Shown: one piece after another, positions 1 through 5,968 of the stretch
Layout: every line of letters starts with the position of its first letter
Numbering within the stretch: position 1 is the stretch's first letter
DNA from: JAACPR01 sp964598245
Lineage (GTDB): Bacteria > Patescibacteriota > Minisyncoccia > Phycocordibacterales > JAACPR01
Direction: 5' to 3'
DNA length: 7,482 nt
NCBI GenBank assembly: GCA_964598245.1
Contig: CAZRAX010000027.1
Location: 1-7,482, forward strand
Notes under the pieces: generated by a model
What the model saw: only the letters and a program-made list of their open reading frames with translations
Databases searched by the model: none
Told to the model about the DNA's origin: nothing
Program-made: the position numbers and the translations under genes

Positions 1-928
1 CAAAAATTTCACTCAAATCACCCGCCATAACATCTTCAATATTATGCCAAGATTTGGAAATTCGATGGTCTGTAATTCGATTTTGTGGAAAATTATAAGT
101 TCGAATTTTTTCTGACCTATCACCTGTCCCAACTTGATTTTTTCTTTCAGCTGCAAATTTACTCTCTTCTTCTTGTCTTTTCTTTTCTTCGAGTTTTGAA
201 ATCAAAATAGACATTGCTTTTTCTCTGTTTTTTTGTTGACTTCTTTGTGAAGTTGAACGAACATCAATACCAGTTGGTTTGTGAACTATTCGAACCGCTG
301 TTTCCACTTTGTTAACATTTTGACCTCCAGCACCACCTGAACGAGAAAATTCAATTTCAAGTTCATCATCTTTAATTTCAATCGTTGTCTTTTTACGAAT
401 TGGTAAAATTGCAACTGAAGCAGTCGAGGTATGAATCCTCCCTTGTTTTTCTGTTGAAGGAATTCTTTGAACTCGATGAACCCCCGTTTCAAAACGAAGT
501 TCTTTATAAACATCCTTGCCGTGAATCTCAAAAGCGGCTTCTTTGTAGCCCCCTGCCTCCGATGAAGATTCTGATATTTTTGTAGTTTGCCATCCTTTGT
601 TTTCAGAATATGCAAGATACATTTCTGCTAATTCCATTGCAAAGAGAGATGCCTCGTCTCCACCAGCACCAGCACGGACTTCTAGAATTATCTCATTTGG
701 AAATTGATCCTCTTTCTTTTCTTCTTCCAAAATTTCATCCATTTGTTTTTTAATAGCATCTGCTTGATTTTGAAATTCAAGTACCTCTTGTTCTGCCATT
801 TCTTTCATATCAAGGTCAGATTCTGACTCGGACATTTTCAAAGATTCTTCTTTTTTATTAAGAAGCTCTTCATATTGCATCGCAAAGAACTTGGTCTTTG
901 GATTTTCTTTGTAATGATTAAGATCCAT
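1..928 (-). CDS. prfA: Peptide chain release factor 1 (partial, C-terminus beyond window)
   Basis: Release factor 1 recognises UAA and UAG in the ribosomal A site and triggers peptidyl-tRNA hydrolysis. I translated 309 codons from the ATG at 928 down to the window edge. An N-terminal helical region (about residues 1-75) is followed by the motif RAGAGGDEAS (85-94). The stop-codon-reading loop is HRVQRIPSTEKQGRIHTS, with the RF1-type PxT tripeptide as P157-S158-T159, not the SPF of RF2. The catalytic GGQ is residues 201-203, the usual substrate of PrmC methylation. E. coli RF1 is 360 residues, so roughly 40-50 residues are probably missing past the edge. The gene lies 22 bases after rpmE on the same strand, a common bacterial pairing, so co-transcription is likely. 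No Shine-Dalgarno is visible before the ATG. PST instead of PAT is a tolerated PxT variant. Identification is very secure. Confidence 0.96.
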   Translation of the reverse strand, partial: MDLNHYKENPKTKFFAMQYEELLNKKEESLKMSESESDLDMKEMAEQEVLEFQNQADAIKKQMDEILEEEKKEDQFPNEIILEVRAGAGGDEASLFAMELAEMYLAYSENKGWQTTKISESSSEAGGYKEAAFEIHGKDVYKELRFETGVHRVQRIPSTEKQGRIHTSTASVAILPIRKKTTIEIKDDELEIEFSRSGGAGGQNVNKVETAVRIVHKPTGIDVRSTSQRSQQKNREKAMSILISKLEEKKRQEEESKFAAERKNQVGTGDRSEKIRTYNFPQNRITDHRISKSWHNIEDVMAGDLSEIF

Positions 929-950
929 GATCTATAGATTATTACTGATT

Positions 951-1205
951 TTATTTACTAGCTTTAGATTGGCGTGCTTTGAATTTTTCAACACGACCTG
1001 CTGTATCAATAACATTTTCTTTACCAGTATAAAATGGATGTGAAGCACTAGAAATTTCAACATGAATTACAGGATATTCTTTACCATCTTCCCATTTATC
1101 TTTTTTGTCTGATTTTGATATTGAAGGAACAAGAAAACGCTCGCCACTTGAATCATCGACGAAAATGACTTTTCCGTATCCTTCTGGATGTATATCTTTT
1201 TTCAT
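951..1205 (-). CDS. rpmE: 50S ribosomal protein bL31, type B (zinc-free)
   Basis: This 84-residue protein is ribosomal protein bL31, a component of the large subunit that helps bridge to the small subunit. Family hallmarks are the N-terminal MKKDIHPEGY and the central SSASHPFYTGK (about residues 52-62), followed by a basic tail. There are no cysteines, so it lacks the zinc-binding CxxC pair of type A L31 and matches the type B, zinc-independent form (rpmE2/ykgM type). The length is normal for type B. The ATG at 1205 is the natural start because the conserved motif begins there. A promoter with TTGCTT and TAAATT at 17-base spacing ends 8 bases before it, so the mRNA would be nearly leaderless. 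prfA follows after 22 bases, so both are probably translated from one transcript. Confidence 0.95.
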   Translation of the reverse strand: MKKDIHPEGYGKVIFVDDSSGERFLVPSISKSDKKDKWEDGKEYPVIHVEISSASHPFYTGKENVIDTAGRVEKFKARQSKASK

Positions 1206-1213
1206 AGAAAATT

Positions 1214-1242
1214 AATTTAACAAAATCGTCTTTAAAAAGCAA
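1214..1242 (-). promoter_or_regulatory. Promoter of rpmE-prfA
   Basis: On the minus strand a -35 TTGCTT (1237-1242) sits directly after the transglycosylase stop codon. It is followed by exactly 17 bases and a -10 TAAATT (1214-1219), which is preceded by TGT as an extended -10. Only 8 bases separate the -10 from the rpmE ATG, so transcription would start at or just before the start codon. Confidence 0.6.
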
Positions 1243-2589
1243 CTATTCAACATCAGCCAAAAAATCAATTTGTCTTTGAATTTCGGTTGTGTGATTAATA
1301 ACACTGCTACCATAAAAAGCATTTTGAGGTAAATTCCAATTAGAACCAGCATAATATTTCAAGGCAGCAGTTCTCTCTGCGGTATAACCACCGGCCGCAG
1401 CACCCAAATCTTGAACATATAAAGCTGTTGCCATAATTGCATGCTCTGGGTTCCATGGATCTGGAATTTTGACTCCTACAGCATTGGCAATTTTGGATTC
1501 GTATGATTGCCATGTCACAGGAATAAATTGTGAAGGGCCCATCGCACCTCCCCAGCCACCTTGCCAAGGACATGATAATGGAAGTCCTTCGGTGTTTAAT
1601 CCAAGATCGCGAACAATTCTTTTGAAAATAGTTTGGTCATCTCGCCATGAATTGTCACTGGGGCCAGGCATAATACTGTACCATAGTTTGCTCTCTGGTT
1701 GACCAGCCAAATTACAAGTTCCAACATTTTTTCCCAAATCAGATTCTTGTTTCAAAATTCCTAAAATAAAAGCTGCTCTGACTCCTGTAGATCTAGAAGC
1801 CTTTTGTGCATATTCTAGTGCCTCACCAAAAGGAATTCCGTCAGTATCACGAAGACGGAAAAGTGCAGTTCTAATTCTGGCTGCTTCTGCTCTTTTTTCG
1901 GCTAGAATAGATTCATAAGTTTGTTCTGACTTTTTGCTGACAGATAATAATTCATCTTTTTCATTTCTTTTAACTGAAATTGTATATTTTTCATTTTCAA
2001 TTTCTTTTTTAACATCAAGTTCTTGATTTTGTTTTTTAGCTAATTCTTCTTTTTCATTTTCTGTTTCTGATTTAATGTCACGAATTTGATCAAATAAGTC
2101 TTCTAATTGTTTTTGAACATTATTGTATGAATCAAGTTCAGCGAAAAAATCATTCAAAGATCGATTAGACAAAATAATTTCTGGTAAAGAAGTTTTGTCA
2201 ATTTCATCGGCTTGTTTAATTAAATCAGCCAAAACTTTTTTGCTTCTTTCCATTTTTTGATTCAACTCTACAATAGTATTTTGTTTTAAATTAATTGTTT
2301 GCCCAAGTTCTTGAATTTCTAAATTTTTTCTTTTTATGCCAAGTTCCGCGCTATAAATTTGGTCTTCTAAAATATTGAGATCCCGTTCTATGGTGGCTGA
2401 TTGTGCTTTTTGATTATTGAGAGATTTTTGAACTAGTTGTTGTTGTTTTTCTAATTCTGCTAATTCTTCACGAAGTTGAGCTTCTTTTTTTTCAAGATCA
2501 GTCAAAGCAATTACTGGTTGACCAAAACCAAAAAATAAAGACAGAATGAAAAACAAAAATATGATTTTGCTAAAAAAACGATAATTCAT
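1243..2589 (-). CDS. Secreted coiled-coil protein with C-terminal lytic transglycosylase domain
   Basis: This 448-residue envelope protein probably cleaves peptidoglycan glycan strands. Residues 1-28 form a Sec signal peptide: a short basic start, the hydrophobic run IIFLFFILSLFFGFG, and a likely cleavage after V-I-A at residue 28. Residues about 31-240 are heptad-rich coiled coil like the EnvC/CwlO/PcsB group that regulates or anchors cell-wall hydrolases. Residues about 255-448 form an SLT/MltB-like lysozyme fold: the catalytic glutamate is probably E282 in ILKQESDLG, and GAMGPSQFIPVTW (348-360) is the conserved substrate-groove motif. Cysteines 292 and 340 flank the catalytic region and could form a disulfide outside the cytoplasm. 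The gene is preceded by its own extended -10 and by the rplY terminator, so it appears monocistronic. Fold and location are secure; exact cleavage specificity and role in division are inferred. Confidence 0.88.
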   Translation of the reverse strand: MNYRFFSKIIFLFFILSLFFGFGQPVIALTDLEKKEAQLREELAELEKQQQLVQKSLNNQKAQSATIERDLNILEDQIYSAELGIKRKNLEIQELGQTINLKQNTIVELNQKMERSKKVLADLIKQADEIDKTSLPEIILSNRSLNDFFAELDSYNNVQKQLEDLFDQIRDIKSETENEKEELAKKQNQELDVKKEIENEKYTISVKRNEKDELLSVSKKSEQTYESILAEKRAEAARIRTALFRLRDTDGIPFGEALEYAQKASRSTGVRAAFILGILKQESDLGKNVGTCNLAGQPESKLWYSIMPGPSDNSWRDDQTIFKRIVRDLGLNTEGLPLSCPWQGGWGGAMGPSQFIPVTWQSYESKIANAVGVKIPDPWNPEHAIMATALYVQDLGAAAGGYTAERTAALKYYAGSNWNLPQNAFYGSSVINHTTEIQRQIDFLADVE

Positions 2590-2599
2590 TTATGTTTGA

Positions 2600-2608
2600 A
2601 TTATAACA
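2600..2608 (-). promoter_or_regulatory. Extended -10 promoter of the transglycosylase gene
   Basis: The minus strand reads TGTTATAAT, a perfect extended -10 element, with TATAAT at 2600-2605. Ten bases separate it from the ATG at 2589, so the leader would be only a few bases long. A possible -35 TTGCAC lies 15 bases upstream inside the terminator hairpin, a short spacing, so the extended -10 may carry most of the recognition. Confidence 0.55.
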
Positions 2609-2633
2609 AAAAAATCGATAGTGCAACTATCGA
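2608..2633 (-). terminator. Intrinsic terminator of rplY
   Basis: A perfect 8-bp inverted repeat, TCGATAGT (2615-2622) and ACTATCGA (2626-2633), closes a 3-base loop. Seven A on the plus strand (2608-2614) give a U7 tract on the minus strand. It begins 25 bases after the rplY stop and ends transcription before the transglycosylase gene. The matching U tract in the plus direction is weak, so it acts mainly for the minus strand. Confidence 0.8.
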
Positions 2634-2658
2634 CTTTTCAAATTTTTTATTATAGAAA

Positions 2659-3339
2659 TTATTCTGATTTGTCTTCTTTATTTTTTTCAGAATCAGAATC
2701 ACCTTCGGATTCTTGGTTTTCTTCTTTCTTACCTTTTTCTTCAACTTCAATATCTTCAGGATTAAATTCAGCAACTGGTTCTTCTTTTTCTTCTTTTGGT
2801 TCTTGAACAAGAGCAATAACAGAATCTGGGTCATCTAGATTTAGTTCAACTCCTTCTGGCAGTCTAATGTCTGACGCTTTGATTTGAGAGTCAAAATCAA
2901 CAAGTGATGAGACATCAACAATTATTTGCTGAGGCAAATCCTTGGGCATTGCAGAAATTTCAAGCTCGTGCATAACCTTGACCAAAACACCCCCCAAAGT
3001 TTTTTCAGCTGGTGAAGTTCCTTCAAAGACAATTGGAACACCAACCTCAATCTTTTTACCTTTTTCAATTACATAAAAATCAACATGAATTGGACGACCA
3101 GTAACAGCATGAAATTGAACATCATGAATCAAAACATCGTGGTCTTCTTTGCCGTCATTTAAAGCAATAATTGAAGATTCACCAACTTCTTCATAAATTT
3201 TAGTGAATTTGGCTTCATCAATCTTGATAGGAGTAGATTTTTGTTTTGGACCATAGAAAACAGCAGGTAAAATACCTTTTTTCCTCAAAATATTATTTGT
3301 ATTTTTCCCTTCACGGATTTCTGCTTTGATTGTTGTCAT
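2659..3339 (-). CDS. rplY: 50S ribosomal protein bL25 (CTC/TL5 family)
   Basis: This 226-residue protein is the long, two-domain CTC/TL5 form of bL25, which binds 5S rRNA in the central protuberance of the large subunit. Residues 1 to about 92 are the 5S-binding domain, with GILPAVFYG (22-30) and HAVTGRPIHVDFYVIEKGK (77-95). Residues about 93-180 are the beta-rich C-terminal domain, with the phrases GTSPAEKTLGGVLV, MPKDLPQQIIVDVSSL and LPEGVEL. Residues about 181-226 form a low-complexity tail dense in E, K, D and S, presumably disordered, as often seen in this family. The ATG at 3339 fits the family N-terminus and lies 8 bases after a strong -10 box. It has its own promoter and terminator, so it looks monocistronic. 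Identification is secure. Confidence 0.95.
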   Translation of the reverse strand: MTTIKAEIREGKNTNNILRKKGILPAVFYGPKQKSTPIKIDEAKFTKIYEEVGESSIIALNDGKEDHDVLIHDVQFHAVTGRPIHVDFYVIEKGKKIEVGVPIVFEGTSPAEKTLGGVLVKVMHELEISAMPKDLPQQIIVDVSSLVDFDSQIKASDIRLPEGVELNLDDPDSVIALVQEPKEEKEEPVAEFNPEDIEVEEKGKKEENQESEGDSDSEKNKEDKSE

Positions 3340-3347
3340 AGGGTTAG

Positions 3348-3375
3348 AGTATACATTTTATTAAAAAAATATCAA
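3348..3375 (-). promoter_or_regulatory. Promoter of rplY
   Basis: The minus strand carries TTGATA (3370-3375), 16 bases, then TATACT (3348-3353), each matching 5 of 6 consensus positions, with TG directly before the -10. The -10 ends 8 bases before the ATG, so the transcript should be leaderless or nearly so. Confidence 0.65.
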
Positions 3376-3390
3376 GAATAAAGATTATTC
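3363..3390 (-). terminator. Weak possible terminator after the aldolase gene
   Basis: A 6-bp AT-rich stem, GAATAA (3376-3381) with TTATTC (3385-3390) around a 3-base loop, lies just after the aldolase stop. A U7 tract (A at 3363-3369 on the plus strand) follows, but six bases separate stem and tract and these overlap the rplY -35. Termination here is probably partial, allowing some read-through from the aldolase gene into rplY. Confidence 0.35.
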
Positions 3391-3394
3391 CAAG

Positions 3395-4435
3395 TTAATC
3401 ACCCAAATACTCCATTTCTATGTCATAATCTCCAGCATCAGCCAATTGATTTAGTTTAAGTCTTTTCAAGAATTCTTCACGAGCTAACTTAACATTTTCA
3501 TCTTTTCCTCCCCAAATTCGTAAAGCTGGCCCTTGCAAAGCACGAGCATAAGAAAAAGCAATATCAAATGGTAGTGGTTCTCTTTCAGCAATTGCATCAA
3601 GATGAGCCGTTGCCTCGACAGCAGTTTGGCCACCGGACAAGAAAACAACACCTCCAACATTTTTTGGAACTGATTCCAAGAGCATTCTGACTGTGGCATC
3701 AGCAACCTCTTCTGGACTGGCTTCATCAGAATTAGCATTGCCATTAATAACCATACTAGTTTTTAAAATAACACCAGGGGTATAAACACGATATTCATTT
3801 AATTTAGCAAAAACCTGAGAGACAACATATTTGGTAATTTTTTCTGCAGTTTCAATAGAATGAGGCCCTTCCAAGAGAACTTCCGGTTCAACAATCGGAA
3901 CAAGCCCAGCTTCTTGAGCGATTCTAGCGTATCTCCCAAGAACATCAGCATTGGCTTCGATTGATTCTTTGGTTGGCAATCCTTTTGCTTCATCAATCTT
4001 TATTACGGCTCGCCATTTTGTAAATTTAGCTCCATTTTTAAAATAATTTTCAACACGAGTAGATAGGTCATCCAATCCAATAGTCAATTTTTCTTCTGGA
4101 AAACCTGGAAAATCTTTTGCTCCCAAGTCTACTTTGATTCCTGGGACAATTCCTGCTTTTTCTAGAGATTGAACAAAAGTTTGTTTACCGCTACAATCTT
4201 TTTGCCAAAAAGTTTCATCATATAAAATAACACCACTAACATATTTCCCCAATCCTGGCATGCAAAGAAAAAGATCTCTGTAGCGACGACGATTTTCTTC
4301 GCCCCCTTCAACATCGATTGAAGCAAGTCGTTTGTCAGCCGTTCCGTTAGATTCATCAGCTGCCAAAATTCCCTTGTTTTTAGTTAATAATTTTGAAACT
4401 GTTTCTTCTAAAAGATTTGTGTTTATTTCTTTCAT
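3395..4435 (-). CDS. Class I fructose-bisphosphate aldolase
   Basis: This 346-residue protein is a class I, Schiff-base aldolase of the eukaryote-like glycolytic family (Pfam PF00274). It interconverts fructose 1,6-bisphosphate with dihydroxyacetone phosphate and glyceraldehyde 3-phosphate without a metal. Visible motifs: GILAADESNGT (22-32) with active-site D27, GIKVDLG with K101, FTKWRAVIKI with K140 and K146, VEPEVLLEG with E183 and E185, the Schiff-base lysine K225 in GVILKTSMV (221-229), and phosphate-binding FLSGGQ (265-270). These correspond to human aldolase D33, K107, K146, E187/E189 and K229. The C-terminus ends EYLGD and lacks the terminal tyrosine of animal enzymes. The ATG at 4435 sits 6 bases after an extended -10 TGTTATAAT. 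It is divergent from a PfkB-family kinase, suggesting a sugar-phosphate locus. Family and chemistry are secure; net direction in the cell is not known. Confidence 0.94.
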   Translation of the reverse strand: MKEINTNLLEETVSKLLTKNKGILAADESNGTADKRLASIDVEGGEENRRRYRDLFLCMPGLGKYVSGVILYDETFWQKDCSGKQTFVQSLEKAGIVPGIKVDLGAKDFPGFPEEKLTIGLDDLSTRVENYFKNGAKFTKWRAVIKIDEAKGLPTKESIEANADVLGRYARIAQEAGLVPIVEPEVLLEGPHSIETAEKITKYVVSQVFAKLNEYRVYTPGVILKTSMVINGNANSDEASPEEVADATVRMLLESVPKNVGGVVFLSGGQTAVEATAHLDAIAEREPLPFDIAFSYARALQGPALRIWGGKDENVKLAREEFLKRLKLNQLADAGDYDIEMEYLGD

Positions 4436-4441
4436 ATAATT

Positions 4442-4450
4442 ATTATAACA
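4442..4450 (-). promoter_or_regulatory. Extended -10 promoter of the aldolase gene
   Basis: The minus strand reads TGTTATAAT, with consensus TATAAT at 4442-4447. Only 6 bases separate it from the aldolase ATG, so transcription would begin at the start codon itself. No good -35 is visible at 17 bases. It lies in the 69-base divergent region shared with the kinase promoter. Confidence 0.6.
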
Positions 4451-4484
4451 AATTATTCACCAATTAATCCACAGCCAAAAATTT

Positions 4485-4501
4485 TATACTCGTGTTAGAA
4501 T
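4485..4501 (+). promoter_or_regulatory. Promoter of the PfkB-family kinase gene (two candidate -10 boxes)
   Basis: Two -10 boxes are possible: TATACT (4485-4490) and TAGAAT (4496-4501), the latter preceded by TGT as an extended -10. With the second, transcription would start close to 4508. That would favour the ATG at 4511 over the one at 4505 as the first codon of a leaderless mRNA. With the first box, a leader of roughly 8 bases before 4505 is possible. Confidence 0.5.
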
Positions 4502-4504
4502 AGA

Positions 4505-5524
4505 ATGATAATGAATGAAAAAGAACAAATTGATTTTTTAGGCTACGGCGATGTTGTTATTGATACTTTTATCGAGCTGATTCACGCCTGGATCGAAGAT
4601 GACAATCCCGAGAAAAAACAAGAGCTTTGTATGCATTTTGGTGACAAAATTCCTTATAAAAAAGAAGTTAATGTCAAAGCAACTGGTAATTCACCCAATG
4701 CTGTCAATGCAGCAACTAAACTTGGCTTAAAAACTGGTCTTGTCACAAATGTCGGTGGTGATGATAATGGCCAAGAAATAATCAAAGCTCTACAAAAAAA
4801 AGGGATCAATACAGATCATATAACTATCCACGAAGACAAAGAATCAAATCACAACTATATCCTACGATACAAAGCAGAGAGAACAATTCTAGTCCACCAT
4901 GTTGAATATGACTACAAATTACCAAAACTTGATTTAGGGCCAAAGTGGATCTACCTCAGTTCCCTAGCACATAATTCTGAAAAACATCATCACGAAATAG
5001 CTGATTTTTTGCGAAATCATCCCGAAACCAAACTAGCTTTTCAACCAGGGACTTTCCAAATGTTGTTGGGGCATGAAAAATTAAGTGATCTTTATCAATT
5101 ATCAGAATTATTTTTCTGTAACAAAGAAGAAGCTCAAAAAATTCTTAGGAGCAAAGAAAAAGACATAAAAATTCTACTACAAGAGATGCACAATTTAGGA
5201 CCAAAAATTGTTGTTATTACTGACGGCCCAGCTGGATCTTATGTTTATGACACCAGAGATGATGTCAACGAAATGTGGCATGGACCAATGTATCCTGATC
5301 CTGCCCCACCCGTTGACAGAACTGGTGCCGGTGACTCTTTTTCTAGCACATTCACATCAGCTCTTGTGATGGGGCGGTCAATTAAAGAGGCATTAATGAT
5401 GGGGCCTGTTAATTCAATGAGTGTTGTTCAGCATATCGGTGCTCAGGCTGGACATTTAACATTGCAAGAGATTGAGAGTTATTTAGAAAAGGCACCAGCA
5501 GATTATAAACCAATTAAAATTTAA
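4505..5524 (+). CDS. PfkB-family carbohydrate kinase
   Basis: This 339-residue protein belongs to the ribokinase/PfkB superfamily and should transfer phosphate from ATP to a sugar, sugar phosphate or nucleoside. The N-terminal strand IDFLGYGDVVIDTFIEL (9-25) opens the fold. KATGNSPNAVNAATKLG (58-74) is the substrate-side signature and TNVGGDDNG (81-89) follows. NKEEA (206-210) and VVITDGPAGSYVYD (236-249) are typical of the core. The second PfkB signature is DRTGAGDSFSSTF (271-283), with D277 as the catalytic base and GAG as the anion hole. Length is normal. Substrate motifs do not match E. coli PfkB (GGGGIN), ribokinase (GGKGAN) or adenosine kinase closely, so the substrate is open. The divergent aldolase makes a sugar phosphate such as fructose 6-phosphate a reasonable guess only. 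ATG at 4511 (two codons in) is an alternative start. A small membrane-protein frame follows after 13 bases. Confidence 0.9.
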   Translation: MIMNEKEQIDFLGYGDVVIDTFIELIHAWIEDDNPEKKQELCMHFGDKIPYKKEVNVKATGNSPNAVNAATKLGLKTGLVTNVGGDDNGQEIIKALQKKGINTDHITIHEDKESNHNYILRYKAERTILVHHVEYDYKLPKLDLGPKWIYLSSLAHNSEKHHHEIADFLRNHPETKLAFQPGTFQMLLGHEKLSDLYQLSELFFCNKEEAQKILRSKEKDIKILLQEMHNLGPKIVVITDGPAGSYVYDTRDDVNEMWHGPMYPDPAPPVDRTGAGDSFSSTFTSALVMGRSIKEALMMGPVNSMSVVQHIGAQAGHLTLQEIESYLEKAPADYKPIKI

Positions 5525-5537
5525 GATATCAGAAATT

Positions 5538-5687
5538 ATGGGAATCGGAACGATTATTTATTATTTATTATGGCCAATTGTCTTGATAGCGTTATTAACC
5601 TTTTGGTTATTCAAAGGGACAACTATTGTAATGGAAGCAAGTGTTGAATTTATCAAGGGACTACATGAAGATATTAAAAATATTTAA
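5538..5687 (+). CDS. Small single-span membrane protein, unrecognised
   Basis: This 49-residue frame starts 13 bases after the kinase stop. It begins MGIGTIIYYLLWP and has one hydrophobic segment, about residues 6-25 (IIYYLLWPIVLIALLTFWLF). A short amphipathic, mildly acidic tail follows and ends GLHEDIKNI. The pattern of a membrane helix followed by a soluble tail is what real small membrane proteins look like, and it fills the gap up to the repeat at 5709 without overlap. It was probably transcribed with the kinase. No Shine-Dalgarno is visible, as for the other protein genes here. I do not recognise a family and assign no function. Being short, it could be a chance frame. Confidence 0.5.
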   Translation: MGIGTIIYYLLWPIVLIALLTFWLFKGTTIVMEASVEFIKGLHEDIKNI

Positions 5688-5708
5688 GTTAAGTTTTAAA
5701 ATTTAGCA

Positions 5709-5758
5709 AAAATCCCTCAATAAAATTGCATTTCTCTGCCCAAGAGTTAAAATAATAT
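5709..5758 (+). repeat. 50-base direct repeat, copy 1 (promoter-bearing)
   Basis: This stretch matches 7168-7217 at 49 of 50 bases; the single difference is C at 5739 against T at 7198. Identity stops sharply at both ends. The unit contains a complete promoter and a small CTCT/AGAG dyad (5734-5737 and 5743-5746 by position in the spacer). In this copy it precedes the structured RNA. The 1459-base offset spans the RNA gene and the AT-rich peptidase gene. Confidence 0.95.
5726..5753 (+). promoter_or_regulatory. Promoter of the structured RNA (within repeat copy 1)
   Basis: TTGCAT (5726-5731) and TAAAAT (5748-5753) are spaced 16 bases apart. Transcription would start near 5760, leaving the Shine-Dalgarno-like sequence within the first 25 bases of the RNA. 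The same promoter in copy 2 sits 9 bases before a start codon, matching the leaderless geometry of other genes here and supporting this choice of -10. Confidence 0.6.
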
Positions 5759-5766
5759 AAACCTTA

Positions 5767-5780
5767 AGAAAGGAGGTGAT
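5767..5780 (+). promoter_or_regulatory. Full-length Shine-Dalgarno-like sequence in the RNA leader
   Basis: AGAAAGGAGGTGAT is complementary over 14 bases to the canonical 3' end of bacterial 16S rRNA (ATCACCTCCTTTCT). It is the only strong Shine-Dalgarno match I see in the window. No ATG lies at suitable spacing; only GTG (inside it), ATT and ATA (5785) are available. Its 3' part pairs in a 7-bp hairpin with 5801-5807. Confidence 0.7.
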
Positions 5781-5968
5781 TAAAATAGGTAAAAAGCACA
5801 TTAATCAAGGTAAAGACAGTAGTTATCAAAAAGCCAGAGGGCGCAGAGATGGTTCCCAACCGAGAGAAAATAGCTCGGGGAGAGAAAGGAACCGCGGACA
5901 CAAAAGCTCTAGCGAACACTCTCGAATTGCCAAAGGCAACAGAGGGTAGCTACTTTATCAAAAAATAA

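Noticed and set aside
286..615. 109-codon open frame on the minus strand
   Set aside because: It is a shadow of prfA in another frame; the prfA frame carries PST, GGQ and the other RF1 motifs across the same bases.
1..928. prfA product as release factor 2 because of its GGAGGQNVNKVETAVRI phrase
   Set aside because: The stop-codon-reading tripeptide is P-S-T (RF1 PxT) in the IPSTEKQGRIHTS context, not the SPF of RF2.
5885..5897. GGAACCGCGG resembling the T-box sequence of tRNA-sensing leaders
   Set aside because: The conserved T-box prefix is absent, the downstream terminator does not compete with this sequence, GGAACC already pairs with 5851-5856, and no aminoacyl-tRNA synthetase or amino-acid gene follows.
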